From: Sorex araneus
Taxonomy: Eukaryota > Chordata > Mammalia > Eulipotyphla > Soricidae
Direction of reading: 5' to 3'
NCBI RefSeq assembly: GCF_027595985.1
Contig: NC_073302.1
Span: forward strand, 12,197,811 to 12,261,810
DNA: 64,000 nucleotides
Shown here piece after piece: positions 1 through 12,030 of the stretch; positions within the stretch are counted from its first letter, which is position 1, and the number at the start of each line of letters is the position of its first letter. A program made the translations under genes and the position numbers. The notes beneath the pieces are model-generated. The model made no database searches. It saw only the letters and a list, made by a program, of their open reading frames with translations, and was not told where the DNA came from.

Positions 1-241
1 CTACCTCATTTTCTCTCCACAATTACCATAGGAATTAGCTACTACTCTCTCCTGGTTTTAGAGGCAATGAAGAATTAGAGGCCTCAAAAACTTAATCTAA
101 AGCCACAGAGCTACTAAGAGGCAAGATTGGGCCCAAAATTCATTTAATGCGTGGGATAATTCCTAAATTGTCAATTCAGGTCCTTCTTGTGAATGCAGGC
201 TTTATTCTGGTTACTTCCTCTGCTATTTCTTTCTCTCTTTT

Positions 242-413
242 CTTTTTTTTTTCTTTTGGGTCACACCGGCAATGCACAGGGGTTACTCCTGGCTCTGCAC
301 TCAGGAATTACTCCTGGCTGTGCTCAGGGGACCATATGGGATACTGGGAATCGAACCCGGGCCAGCCGCGTGCAAGGGAAACGCCCTACCCGCTGTGCTA
401 TCACTCCAGCCCC
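242..413 (-). mobile_element. SINE A (shrew tRNA-headed SINE), first of a pair
   Basis: A full-length antisense copy. The A-tail appears as a T run before GGGTCACACC, the body follows, and the tRNA-like head ends in CTCCAGCCCC. The target CCTCTGCTATTT lies at 217-230 and 415-426. Confidence 0.93.
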
Positions 414-426
414 TCCTCTGCTATTT

Positions 427-603
427 TTTTCTTTTTTTTGGGGGGGAGGGTCATACCTGGCAATGCACAGGGGTTACTTCTGGCTCTGCACTCAGGAATT
501 ACTCCTGGCGGTACTCAGGGAACCATATGGGATACTGGGAATCGAACCCGGGTTGGCCTCGTGCAAGGCAAACACCCTCCCTGCTGGGCTATCGCTCCTA
601 CCC
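427..603 (-). mobile_element. SINE A, second of a pair at the same target
   Basis: An antisense copy flanked by the target at 415-426 and again at 605-618 (CCTCTGCTATTTCT). It shares GGGATACTGGG with its neighbour instead of the usual GGGATGCTGGG, but differs elsewhere. Confidence 0.92.
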
Positions 604-1114
604 TCCTCTGCTATTTCTCAGCCTGACACTTCACTTGCCATGGGTGCAAGAGGGGAGTCCTTTTGCCCTAGCCCTGGTTTCAACTGGCAGGTGTCAGGTG
701 TTTGATTTTTTTTCTGTTCTGAGCATATTCCTGGTATCTGGCTCAATTCATATATTTCTGGGCAGGTTAGGAATAGGTTCATTTGGTATATTGTAGAATA
801 CCTGGCCATGCTCAACGTGGCAATATCCAAGAAGGGAGCATCCCTGGAGCTCCAGTTCCCTTCAGCAAAGGGCCAGTCCTGGTCTGGGATTCATTATCAG
901 CTATTTGTCTAAGAGCTTCTTCTCCGACCTGGCTTCTGCCAATAATAAGATTGATCATGGAACCTGTCTCTGATTCCTTTTGATTTATTACTCAGCTTGT
1001 TCAGAACCCAAAAAAGGAGGCTATTTATTCACCCTCTGGGAAGAGGGTCCAAAATGGGACCCTTTTCCCCCTTTTTATATAAGGAAATTTTTTTTCCTCT
1101 TAAAATATTAACTA

Positions 1115-1270
1115 ACTGGGCCAGAGAAACAGGTCAGGTGCTTGCCTCGCATGAAGCCAACTTGGATTTGATCTCCTGGCATCACATATAGTCCCTGAGC
1201 ATCAGGAATGATCTCTAAACATGAAGTTAGCCCTGAGCACTGCCAGGTGTAGCCTGAAGAAAAAAAAAAA
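1115..1270 (+). mobile_element. Old SINE A, sense orientation
   Basis: A degenerate sense copy: CTGGGCCAGAGAAACAGG…, then CCTGAGCACTGCCAGGTGTAG and an A-rich tail at 1260-1285. Confidence 0.75.
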
Positions 1271-1419
1271 GAAAGAAAAAAGAAAGTTAAATCCTTACAG
1301 GTGTTTGACATCCATAGAACAGTTATTAGTTACATTTCCCTTAGTTACATTACACTGATCTTTGAGAAACTAACTTGTTATAAGAACTGCCTTTTCCTTT
1401 TAACTTCATTTTATTTACT

Positions 1420-1578
1420 TTTTATTTTTATGGTTACACCTGGCAGTGCTCAGGGATTACTCCTGGCTCTGTTCTTAGGAATTACTCCTGGCGGTGCTCG
1501 GGAGATCTTATGAGATGCCAGGGATTGAACACCGCGTGCAAGGCAAGCGCCCTGCCCATGTGCTATCGATAAAGCCCC
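1420..1578 (-). mobile_element. SINE A, moderately diverged
   Basis: An antisense copy from GGTTACACCTGGCAGTGCTC to the head end at AAAGCCCC, lacking part of the central head. Confidence 0.85.
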
Positions 1579-1838
1579 AGAGAACTGACTTCTCTTCTGT
1601 CTACATTTTGCACTGCTCAGCAGACAGGCTCTCTGTATTCACAGAAATGTCTTTTCCATGTCGCATCAAAGCGTAATGACTTTGGCACAGACTTAAGCAA
1701 CAACTAGGACTCGACATTTTAGCTGCTTCAAGTGCAAATAAGAGAAGTTGAAAGTGCAGAATACTGTGTCAAGAATAGGAAGTTATGTGGGTTTGCCTTG
1801 GACTCCAAGCACAGCTAATTTTCATCTATATAACTTTT

Positions 1839-2016
1839 TTTTTTTTTTTTTTGCTTTTTGGGTCACACCCAGCGATGCTCAGGGGTTACTCCTGGTTCTG
1901 CACTCAGGAATTACTCCTGGCAGTGCTTGGGGGACCATATAGGATGCCGGGGATCGAACCCGGGTCGGCCGCGTGTAAGGCAAACGCCCTACCCGCTGTG
2001 CTATCGCTCCGGCCCC
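1839..2016 (-). mobile_element. SINE A, variant subfamily (CTCCGGCCCC end), young
   Basis: Flanked by a perfect 18-nt target duplication TTCATCTATATAACTTTT (1821-1838 and 2017-2034). It carries the variant bases seen also at 33325 and 50155: CAGCGATGCTCAGG, CAGTGCTTGGGGGACC, GATGCCGGGGATCG and CTCCGGCCCC. Confidence 0.95.
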
Positions 2017-3529
2017 TTCATCTATATAACTTTTGATAATGTATATAGTTTTCTCATTCATCTCTACATATGGACCTTGTAGAGATAGTGTAGGAATTCA
2101 ATGAGAAAATATGAGTAATTCATTTAGCGAAGTCTAAGTTAATAGCTGGTCAATTAATTGGAGTTGATTCAAAGTTTTCTTCTCTATTTGGCATGGGCAT
2201 ATCTCTTGATTTTAAAGATGTTGAACGGTGACTACGAATCAATTATATTTATCAGACTTAGAGAATACAGGAAAAGAAGTGTAGGTAGAGCTTTAGGGCT
2301 AGATTTCAACACTGCCATGTCTGTTACATAATAACCATTTGGCATAAAATTCTTGTATGCCAAGTATTTGGCATATATCATCTCATATTTTTCAAAAGAA
2401 CTCATGTAATCGATATTCTTCTTCTTATTTTGCATACCTATCTGAGCAATGAAATGATATGCTTAAGGGTGTAGCGTTAATTACAGGGCAGGGAGTCACA
2501 GCCTTTCTGGATTCACAGGTCTTTCAGAAAAGAAGAGGTTTTCAAATTGCCATACATGCCTCTAATGAAATCTCACTCTCCCGTGGCATAACCAGCGAAC
2601 AAAATGTCTTGAAAGCGATGTGGACGCTCGCTCTTCACTTGGGCGTGTGGCGGGGTGTGGGGTGCTGTCTCCTAACAGGCACAGAACCTAGGGCTCCAAA
2701 TGCTTTCGGGGCTCCACAAAAGCACCGTAAGTTCTTTTTTTTAAAAAAATTTTCTTTTTCTTCTCTGGGGGGCGGGGGGGTGTGACTTTGGGTCCCCCTC
2801 GCTATGTTGGGGCACAACTCCCAATGCCAGGCAGAGCCCTTGCGCCACCTCCCTGAAAATGAGTTTTCAGTTTGAGGAAGAAAGTTTTATAACTTCATAA
2901 ATCTTTGTACCAATGTAATTGTTGAGTACGAATTCTATCTATATACACCTACACAAGACAAAAGTGCCCAGAGCCGAGTCATTACTTGGTCCTTGAATCG
3001 ATGGGCGGACCTTTCTGGGACGATGAACGCAGAGCAAGGGTGGACCATGTGAGGTCCACTCGATGGATCTTAATTCGCACATTAGAAACTATGGTCATAA
3101 TTTTATCTTCCTGCCAAAGGCACCTCCCCCAAAGAGGGTTAAAAGGACAAGTGAAAACAAAGGGTGCATATAGTGTGACTTCCCTGCTGCATGATCTCAG
3201 ACAAGTGACCCGACCTGGGGCTCAGTTTTGTCAACCAAATAAAAGGGTTTATGGATAGTTGGACCTGGATAGTTGGACCTGAGTGCCTTCTTCTTATGTA
3301 CAAAGAGCGCAATAAGTAAACGTTGAGTGAATGCACTTTATGTGTGCTAGCATAGGTGGGCGTTGTATGGCAATCCTCCAATAAGCGGTAACTGCTGACA
3401 TTAAAAAAAAAGAAAAAAAAAAAGAAAAAAATCCCCAGAGCCACTTCCCGAGTTCTCCAAGACTCAGACAACCCTTAGCGAGTTCTGCCCAGACCTGCGC
3501 AGTCAACCCACGGGAGGCGAGACCAGGCG

Positions 3530-3783
3530 ACTGCGCTTGCGCGCACATATTTAACCTCCGCCCCTGCCGACGTGAGGCGCGGACGGGGCGGGACACGGCG
3601 ACGGCGCGCCCAATCCGGAGCGGATGACTGCGGAAGGGGCGTGGCCAACCCGGCCGAGGCGGCCGCGGCCGCCGTCTTCCGGGCTCCGCCAGCTGCGCGC
3701 GCACCCTCCTCCCCCCTTCTTTTGTGGTCCGGCCCATTGCGAGGGTGACAGGAAACCCTGTGCAGGGAGCGCCGCCATCTTGG
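3530..3783 (+). promoter_or_regulatory. RAB14 core promoter, TATA-less, with NRF1-, GC-box, CCAAT-, ETS- and YY1-like sites
   Basis: Sites readable by eye are an NRF1-like TGCGCTTGCGCG (3532-3543, one mismatch), a GC box GGGGCGGG (3585-3592), CCAAT (3610-3614), an ETS-type CTTCCGG (3676-3682) and a YY1-type GCCGCCATCTTGG (3771-3783). No TATA box is seen at the expected distance. In mammalian housekeeping promoters the CCATCTTG YY1 element usually sits just downstream of the start site, so initiation near 3735-3770 is inferred. The exact start cannot be read from sequence alone. Confidence 0.6.
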
Positions 3784-4005
3784 ACCTGCCCGAGGAAGAG
3801 CCTGAGGGAGCTGCAGGCGCCGCCGCCGCCGCCGCCGCCCGCCGCCCGCCGCCCGCGCGTCTGCAACCCCGTCGGCCCGCCCAGCTGCGCGCCGGGGCCT
3901 CGGCCGAGCCCCCCGCCCCGTGTCCCGCGGCGCCCGGCCCGCGCTTCCTCGCCCTGACGTCTCCCTCCCGCCCGGAAAGCTGCCCAGCCACCAGCAACCC
4001 CCCAG
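3735..4005 (+). other. RAB14: RAB14 exon 1 (noncoding 5' UTR)
   Basis: The 3' boundary is a clear donor, CCCCCAG|GTACGC, after 4005. The 5' boundary is only estimated from the YY1-type element. There is no ATG between 3735 and 4005, so the leader has no upstream start codon. It contains a GCC triplet run (3818-3840) and a CRE-like TGACGT at 3955-3960. It joins exon 2 at 13195, only 7 nt before the start codon. Confidence 0.72.
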
Positions 4006-6654
4006 GTACGCGGGCGGCGGGCGGGCCCGGGCCCCGCCGCGGGTCGACTCGCGCCCCCCGGCGCCCCCCGCGGCCCCCGCCGCGGCCTGGGCTCCCGCGC
4101 CGCGCCGGCACCCCCCGGCTGGGCGCCCCCCGGGCCGCAGGCCGCCGCGGCGGGCCCGGGAGCGGACAGAAAGAAGGCGGCGGCGGCGGCGGCGACCTCC
4201 CGGCCGGGGCGTCGGTGTCCTTGTCGCCAGGGGTGGGGGGGGGCGGCGCGGAGAAACGCCTCCGACCCCCTCCCCCCGCCGCCGGGGCGGGCGGAAAAAG
4301 TTTGGGGCCTCCCTGGAGGGGGCAGCGGCTAGTTGTGGGGCCGGAGCCGGGGGGCGCGCCGGGCCGCTCCTCCCCCCGCTTCCCGCGGCTCTCGGGCGTG
4401 CTCGCCGGCCCTGCGCGGCGGGGGAAACCGAGGCCCGGCGTTGGCGGGGGGCCTTCCCCATTTCGGGGGCCACCGCCGGCCGGCAGCCCGCGTCCCCTGC
4501 GGAGGGGAGGCGGCCGTTGTCGTTGTCGTTCTTGTTGTTGTTGTTACTATGAATTTCTTACAAACCTTGCAAGAAGCAAAACGGGGGGTCCCGAGAGGGC
4601 AGGTGCTGGCCTGGCGGGGGTCCCGGCGCGCGGTCCCGCGGCGAGTGGGCCTTGGCTCCGGGGGCACTGGCCGCGCGCGCCGCCCCCCACCCCCTCCGGC
4701 CGCCTTGTACTCGGGATGCCGTGATTGAGGGCGCGCTCGGCTTGGCCACCCTGCAGCTTCCGCTTCCCCTGAAATGACCCCCCCAGGTTCCTCCCCTGCC
4801 CCCCGGAGTCCTGCTCGGGACCCCGAGGCCCGCAGGGCGTCCCTGCGGAGCGAGTGACCCTGGCCGGCCCCCTGCCTCCCGGGCCCGCGGCCTTTCCCCT
4901 CCAGGGAGGGCTGTACCTGGGGCTGGAACTGGACTCAGGAACTCTCAGCGCCCCGCTAGGCGCGTGCCAGGCGCCCCCTCCCCGCCCCCACCCCCGTTCT
5001 GCCCCCGGACTGGGCATGGGGTGGGTGTTTGGTTCGTTGCAGGCACCCGAGGCGCGTTGCCCGGGAGAGCCTGGGAGGTGGGGGGGTCAGACCCGGGCCC
5101 CAGGACCAGGGGATTCCGGCAGCCTGGCTGGAGTGCGAGGGGTTAAGGGCTAGAGGTTGCTTTCGGAGCCAGTAAATAGCAGTTAATCGAAAAAGTTAGA
5201 AGGCTTAAGAAAGTCCGATAACGTGACACGATTTCCTTGGGAGTTAAAGCCACGTTAAAAAAAAAAATAAAGTTTTCTGCTTCTTGTATTTGATGTTAAG
5301 CTTGGTAGTTATTTTAGACTTCTGTTGGGTAACAATTTAGAGTTTCCACAAATTGATTTTTTTCTTTAATCAGTATTGAATGTTTGCCTAAGTTTTGGTT
5401 AAGCAAGTTTGTTAAATTGAGGGCTATTGTGAGATGCTTCACTTTTTAAGAAAGCCTGCAATATTTCTCCGTGGTTAAAAATTCCAGGCGTGGTTGGAGA
5501 TAATGCACAAATAGAGGATACTACATCAAAGCTTGTTAGACATTTTAAACATACACAAAGTAGCATACTGAGCCTTCATATGCCCATCAGCCAGGCAGCA
5601 GTGACACCTGTATCCCTCCCAACTAATTATTTTGAAGCGAATCTCAGACACATCGTTCTATCAGATAATTTTCATAATTACTAACTCTTCTAATTCAACT
5701 AGTAAGTGTGGAGGTTTGTGTGTTTTTTGTTCAGAGAACTAAGCTTTTCTTCTGTGAGCAGAGGCGCAGTATTGGGTGCTTCATTTCATAGTCATCTATA
5801 CTATCGTAATTGGCTGGAAATGTTTTTCCTTCTTTTGACACATTACGGGATTCATTAAAAAGTTGATGTTATTTACATATAGTAACATTATCTTGTCAAA
5901 AGCTAGGTTTTATTAAGTGGTCCTCAGAAATGGATGTATTTTCAGAGGCTTTTCTGCTGTTGAGGAAAGGAAGTTGACCTCTCATTTTGATTAGATTAGA
6001 TTAGTTGAACTTTTTTTGTCTACTTAACTGACAGAAAAGTGGCATTGCTCTTTCATCGTGGGCTTGCAAACAAATTGTTAAGTACTTCTGTTCTTGAGTT
6101 CCATAAAGGCAAGAGACATTGTTGGTTCTTCTCTGTCTTTTGACTCTTTCTGATCAAAGCCAAATACAATGCCTGTGCTTCATAGATTCTCAATTAAGAT
6201 TTTTTATATTGAAATTACAGGAGCAGTCTATCTTGACTCATTTTCAGCAAAATGTCTCAAATGTAACAGAATTATTAATTTCAACAGTGAGTATCAGAAT
6301 TTTGACTTAAATTCTTGGAAAAGTTAGTACTTTGCCTTTTTTTCAGTGTTGTCTGAATTGGTTATATAAAAGTTACAGTAGCCTGTGTTTTAAGAAGTCA
6401 AAATAACTAATACAACTATGAAAGGATTAGTCAGTTATAAGTAAAACAGGAAGGAAACTATATGTAAAAAAGAAAAATGCCCTTATTTAGGTATTGTTTG
6501 TGTTTTGAGACTAGTCATATGATTGACTTCATATGATTTCTATATTTTGGCAATTGTGGAAGTAATGTTAGAGATATGATGGGAGTTACTTTTTTATATC
6601 AGAATTGCTAAAAATGCTTTAGAAATAAATTAAAATCCTTTATTTTTTTAAATG

Positions 6655-6828
6655 TTTTATCTGTTTGTTTTGATTTTTGGGTCGAACCCAGTGCTATATT
6701 CCTGGTTCTGTGCTCAGGAATCATTCCTGGCTGGGCTTGGGGATCAATGGGGTGCAGGGAATTGAACTTTGGTTGGCTGCTTGCAAGGCAAGCACTCCAC
6801 CACCAGCTATACTATGGCTCTCGCCTGG
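6655..6828 (-). mobile_element. Old SINE A
   Basis: A diverged antisense copy in RAB14 intron 1 (GGGTCGAACCCAGTGC… to GGCAAGCACTCC…). Confidence 0.8.
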
Positions 6829-8292
6829 TTAAAAAAAGATTTAGAATATGAAGTGGATATGGTACGTGCTTATATATATGGTCAGTGCAGGGATGCATAG
6901 AATTAATTTTCCCTCATTTTAATTCTTTGCTCAGGTATTCATTTGTTATTTTTAAAATTGATTTTTAAGAATTTTTAAAAATTCACTTTTCATTGTTTTC
7001 CTTACTGTATGCTAGTTAGGATTTTATGCATGAATGTGTTTAAAATCTGGAACTTTTTCCCCCCAATTAAAGTCCTAGATATTATTTTTCAGGTTAAAAG
7101 TGCAGATTTAAATGTTCTTTAAAACTGGATATATATCATTTCATAGTATAGATGTGTTTTATTCAGTCATTTATTTTAATGGCAGTGTAGCTAGTTTTTC
7201 AGCAAAAACAATGGATCAGTGTTTCACAAGCTTTAAGTACAGTCCCTGGCACTGTATCCCCTAACCTCAGTCTCTGAGCACCAGTGTGTGAATCCCATCA
7301 CCTCACTCCCCTACTCCCCAAACAACACAGCGTTAAATACACTTGAACTAAAGTCTTGCATTTACATGATACACCTAAGTAGATTTCTTTGAGGAAAAAA
7401 ATTAGAGTTCTTCTTAGGGCTGTATCTGGCAGTGCTGGGGGCCTAGAACCATTCCGACTGTTGTTTGTGGGCCACCAGGACCATACCCAGCGGTGCTGGT
7501 TGAGGGGGAGAAGTTGCAGGAAGGGTGTCGTAAGGTATCTTGAGATTAACCTAGGGTCAGTACATGCATGCATGTGCTCTTTGTACCCCTTGAGCTACAT
7601 CCCCAGCTCTTAAGCTAAGAAGTTTTTTTTTTTAAGATTTCTTGATCAAAGGTTGTTTCAGACTTTAAAAAGATTTAAAAATATATCCACTATTTCTTTC
7701 AAATAAGGCAATGAATGGAGACTCCCTCAGAGTATTGAACTGCCTACTAAATTTTCCAAGTGATTTCAGCACTTCAAAGCTGTCATGTACCTGTATAATT
7801 TTATTTGGAAAGGTGTGATTCAGTATATGAAGAGTGTTCAGTTTCATTTTTTCTATCACAGTGATTAGTGTTTAATATGCGTCTTAATAATTTTAATACA
7901 TATGAATTTAAGTGAAGGAAAACATAGCAGTTTCATTCAGTAACATCTTTTAATTTTAAAATACATTTATTACATTAACAGTGGTAACGTTTCATGTTTA
8001 AGAGATAGGCTGAGAAAACTCAGAGTAATAGTAAACATAATTAACTTTTAAAAGGGGCCATATAGCAATTATTGGTGTTTAGTGTGCATTTAATAAACAT
8101 TTGGCAGAATGTCTAGAGCTAAATTTTATAGGCACTGATAAGAAAACTTACACTAAATTTCAATATTTTCTTTCTGTGCATGTAAATATCATGCATGTAA
8201 GACAGTCATATTTTGCCCCTCTCTAAAATTTCCATTTAATTGTCTATCTTTTTCTGATAGTTTTTGTTTTATCAGACTCTATGCCTCCAATA

Positions 8293-8475
8293 TGCTACCT
8301 TACATAGAGGAAGTTATATTCTTTGGAATCAGGCCTGGGTTCAAGTTCCAGCTCTGCCATTTACTAATTGACCAAATGAGTGAATTTTTCCAGACCTCAG
8401 TTTCTTCAGTATTTACATGATATACTGATGATGACTCTGCAGAATTGTGAGACTTATTAATTTAACTTTCAGTAA
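8293..8475 (+). repeat. MIR (ancient mammalian SINE)
   Basis: Contains GCCTGGGTTCAAGTTCCAGC, TCTGCCATTTACTAATTGACC and CCTCAGTTTCTTC, in the order of the MIR core, followed by a decayed 3' half. Confidence 0.8.
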
Positions 8476-9036
8476 ATACTAGTTTCCCTTGGAAACCTGT
8501 GTATTATTGCTAGTACCTATAAATCTTGGTAACAGTGTAACATCTGAATGTAATTATTTACTGATTTTCAGAATATTTAGTTAGAAACAAGGTAGTGAAT
8601 TGAGAAGTATTTTCTGTCTAGAAGCCCCTCTTTAGGGTTTCTTGGTTCTTCCCAACTGAGAAATGACTGGGGTTTAGTGGGAGGGTGGTTCTCTATAGGT
8701 GAAACAGTCCTGGGGGTGGTTCTCTGCCGTTAAAATAGTCCTGGGCTTGGTATAGACTTGACCACTTCGCTATTCGTGTGATCAGGAAATATTGTTTACC
8801 TGTTGAGTGTTTCTTCATCTATAAATGAGATCGCATATAAGATCCTGTGTTCATCTTTGGGATTACATATAAAGAATTTTAGCTTTTTACCTGGTACACA
8901 ACACTGCAGTCAATAGCAACTGTATTATTAGTTTACAAAGCTTAGCGTTATATATTTAATGATATCTGTTATCTGAATGTGGTACTTTTTTCCCTTAAGG
9001 AATCAGCCATTAAATTTCACATGTAGTTAGGACAGC

Positions 9037-9434
9037 CTATCTACAAGTGAACTTTATTCAGATGTACTGTAAGAAAGTGCATTTTGATCATACCAGTAAT
9101 TGTGCACAATTATAGGATATTGCTAGTGTTTTAAAAATTAGTGGAGATTGTAATATTGAGTGGACTATCTACATATGAACTTTATCTACATGTGAACTTT
9201 GTTCTGATATAACAGAAGATGCATTTTGGTCACACCAGTAATTGAGCACAATTATAGGATATTACCAGTTTTAGAAAAATTAGTGGAGATTATAATATTG
9301 AATGGGCTATCTACATGTGAACTTTATTCTGATGTAACGTAAGATGCATTTTGGTCACACCAGTAATTGAGCACAATTATAGGATATTACTAGTGTTTTA
9401 AAAGTTAGTGGAGATTGTAATATTGAGTGGACTC
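9037..9434 (+). repeat. Threefold tandem repeat, ~128-142 bp unit, in RAB14 intron 1
   Basis: Three head-to-tail units start at 9037, 9165 and 9307. Each begins CTATCTACAWRTGAACTTT and continues with GCATTTTGRTCAYACCAG, AGCACAATTATAGGATATT and TTAGTGGAGATTRTAATATT. Units are about 90% alike. Unit 2 has an extra ~15 nt internal duplication of CTACATRTGAACTTT. Confidence 0.93.
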
Positions 9435-9667
9435 ATGTTCTTAGAGTGCTTGAACGAGATCAGCATTTGTTACTCTTCTTTTCCTTGTAATTAAATTTTT
9501 ATTTTTCTGCAATCATGAGACCTCGCACAGGTGAGGCATGAACTGACACTAAGCTGCCTTTTGTGCGCCTCCTCCCCTTGATATTTTTTGAGTTCCCAAA
9601 GTAAAATGTTGACAACCTTAAGTGACAGGGGAAATGTGGGGTTTTCCCTTTGCAAAAGCCAGGTAAA

Positions 9668-9780
9668 AATCACTGTCACTGTCATCCCGTTGCTCATCCA
9701 TTTGCTTGAGCGGGCACCAGGAACGTCTCCATTGTGAGGCTTGTTACTGTTTCTGACATATCGAATAGTAGCAAGAAGAA
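9668..9780 (-). mobile_element. SINE B fragment
   Basis: An antisense 3' part: TCACTGTCACTGTCATCCCG, GCGGGCACCAGGAACGTCTC and a decayed CATATCGAATA hairpin segment. Confidence 0.85.
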
Positions 9781-9811
9781 TCCTCTGTGAAATCAGTACT
9801 AGCATTTTATT

Positions 9812-9990
9812 GTTTTTTGTTTGTTTTTGGGCCACGCCCAGCATCTCTTATCCCAGCATCTCTTTATCCTGGCTTTGAGATTAGGGATCACTCTGGCAGG
9901 GCGTTGAACACACATCTGGTGCTGGGGATTGAGCCTGGGTCAGCCAGGTGTGAGGCAAGTGCTCTGCCTGGTGTACTGTCTCTCAGACTC
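9812..9990 (-). mobile_element. Old SINE A
   Basis: A diverged antisense copy, GGGCCACGCCCAGC… to a decayed head at CTCTCAGACTC. Confidence 0.75.
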
Positions 9991-10465
9991 TGGCATAGTA
10001 TTTTAAAAGGGCTATTTGAATATAGTTTCACTGTAAATATATTTTGAGTGAATGTGTCAGTGAGCTAATGGAGTTCTTTCCTTACTGAAACATAAGTTTG
10101 ACTTTGCTTTCAGAGGGTTTATTTGGAATCTTTAATTGCAAAATTTGATTGTGCAGTAAAGTGGAAAACGGGATACTTGTATTCATAATGGAATAGACCT
10201 ATATATTTGGAAATAGTCTATATTGATTAATGATTGGATATTAAATTTTTTTGAAAATCGGTTATCACATGTGATATACTGTGTGATACTTAGCAAAGTT
10301 AGTACAGCTAGAATTTGATTATAATTTCATGGTTAGTAAAAATATTTTGAGGTGAAGTTGAGATTTTAGAGGCTTTGGTTTTAACATTAAAATGGAAAGG
10401 AAAATGAGTAGTTACAACTTTCACTAAAGAGAGGGAAGAGAAATAGAATCAGCATGAGAGAAATA

Positions 10466-10620
10466 GTAATTTTTTTGGGGGGTGGGGTTGGTATGTACTT
10501 GGTGGTGCTCAGGGGTTAGTCCTGGCGGTGTTCAGGAGACCACAGGGGATGCAGGAGATTGAACCTGGGTTGGTCATGTGCAAGGCAAACACCCTACCTG
10601 ATGTCCTGTCTCTCCAGCCA
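10466..10620 (-). mobile_element. SINE A, moderately diverged
   Basis: An antisense copy: GGTGGTGCTCAGGGGTTAGT… CACAGGGGATGCAGGAGATT… CTCTCCAGCCA. Confidence 0.85.
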
Positions 10621-11834
10621 GAGAAATAGTATTTTTAAGACGGCAGAATGACTACTTTTCTTTAAGTTTCAGTGGGTGGTAAAGTGTTATTGAGAGTCTG
10701 GAAGACATTTAGGGGTTTGGGTGAAAGCAAGGCATGTGTCTGACCCATTTGCTCCCCAATACCACATAGCTCTGGAGCATAACCAAGGTGGCCTGTACCT
10801 CTGGACCTGAGCAACGCCTCATCCTGGGTCCGTCACGATGAACTGCAGGCCTGGTTCTCCTTGCAGCCCTTCCATTAAATCTGCCCGGATCGGCCTCCTG
10901 AGCCACTGCTTGAGAGGCCCCTCCCCTGCAGATTAAATCCAGCCCAAGTCTAAGAGGAATGCATGTTAAGTTAATAACCTTTGAATGCCATTTCTGTTGG
11001 GAGATTTTTTTTTTGTATTTGGGATCTGATTGAATGAATATAAATAAAGAATAAGTGAATGGAGAATTCACCATTGGTGAATGGTGAATAAGCCTGTTTT
11101 TACCTCAGTATTAAGTTCTTAAAACTTTTGAGTCCCCAGTATTTAGAAAAAGGATTCAAGTAACTTGTTGTTCAGAATCAGGGTTAATTTAACTAGGAAA
11201 AACCCCTCACTTTCTTGAAAGAAAAGTGATGTCAAAGACTGATTTTAAATATTTTAAAATATGTCAAGTTAGAATGCATCTGCTTTTGTCAAATGTACTT
11301 TGTATAGTTCAGTTTGAAGACTTACATGAAGTGATTGTCTAGTAATTTAACATAATTAACTACTTTCCTGATGATAATCACTTACTTTAGATTTATATTT
11401 CCGCCCCCCCCCCCCGCAGGTTAAATTTTATTAGTTATTTGAAATATGCTGTATAGTATGGAATTAATGTCTGTCAGTGAATTTCTCCAGTCATGTTAAA
11501 TGTATGGCATGTGTAATGTGACAGCTGACCGGAGTAAAAGAGTAAAAGCCATATAAAATAATAAAAGGTAACCATCTAAAACTTAGTGGGTTTAGAAATA
11601 AATTTTAGAAATAGCTTCTGATAGAATTTTTAGAAGTTAAATGAAAATACAATTTCACACACACGTACCCCCCCAAACTGAAAACTGATTTGAGGGTAGA
11701 TTTCATGGGAGGTTATTGCCACTATTGCGTTTTATTTCTGTAGCATATAGAACCATGTCTGACATGTTCTGTATGGCATCAAATGAAATAAACTGGAATT
11801 AAAAAAAAAAGTTAAAATGTACGGAAGATAGTTC

Positions 11835-12030
11835 AAAGGGCTGGTGAGCTTTGCTGGTCCTAAGCACTGCATATCCTTGGAGCCCTTCTGGAAAGGTGCA
11901 TTGCGGGTATGGTCAACGTGGTAGTGTAGCACGTAGGATGTTTGCCTGGATGGTCCCCTGCCAGGAGTGATCCCTGAGCGCAGAGTGAGGAGTAAGCCAT
12001 GGGCACTGCTGGGTGTAACCCAAAAACCAA
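11835..12030 (+). mobile_element. Old SINE A, sense orientation
   Basis: A sense copy ending GGGCACTGCTGGGTGTAACC and an A-rich tail. The head is rearranged or duplicated (11836-11950). Confidence 0.7.

Larger units (their letters stand above)
1..3479. other. Intergenic region upstream of RAB14
   Basis: No exon is supported here. It holds the SINEs listed separately (242-603, 1115-1270, 1420-1578, 1839-2016) and a weak MIR-like stretch at about 3150-3260 (GATCTCAGACAAGTGACC… like the MIR core). Nothing is recognised in 618-1110 and 2040-2740, and only a degenerate SINE-like end at about 2780-2860. Confidence 0.7.
3480..5150. promoter_or_regulatory. RAB14: CpG island over the RAB14 promoter, exon 1 and start of intron 1
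   Basis: Base composition changes sharply to very high GC and dense CpG from about 3480, and returns to AT-rich sequence after about 5150. This is the only such island in the window and it lies on the first RAB14 splice donor. It contains long GCC/GGC runs (about 3818-3840 and 4176-4195) and a (GTC/GTT) run at about 4515-4546. A single CpG island at the 5' end is typical of a broadly expressed housekeeping gene such as RAB14. The long open frames on both strands here reflect GC bias and are not genes. Confidence 0.93.

Noticed and set aside
272-626. Open frames of 150-175 codons over paired SINEs
   Set aside because: The same peptide (GVTPGSALRNYSW-type) recurs wherever an antisense SINE A occurs. 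It is SINE translation, not a gene.
3475-4724. Long open frames on both strands (up to about 366 codons) in the CpG island
   Set aside because: Their composition is Pro/Arg/Gly/Ala as expected from GC-rich noise, frames overlap on both strands, and the region is explained by the RAB14 promoter, exon 1 and intron 1.
9037-9434. Regularly repeated units considered as a CRISPR-like array
   Set aside because: Units are contiguous with no spacers, and this is vertebrate intron DNA.
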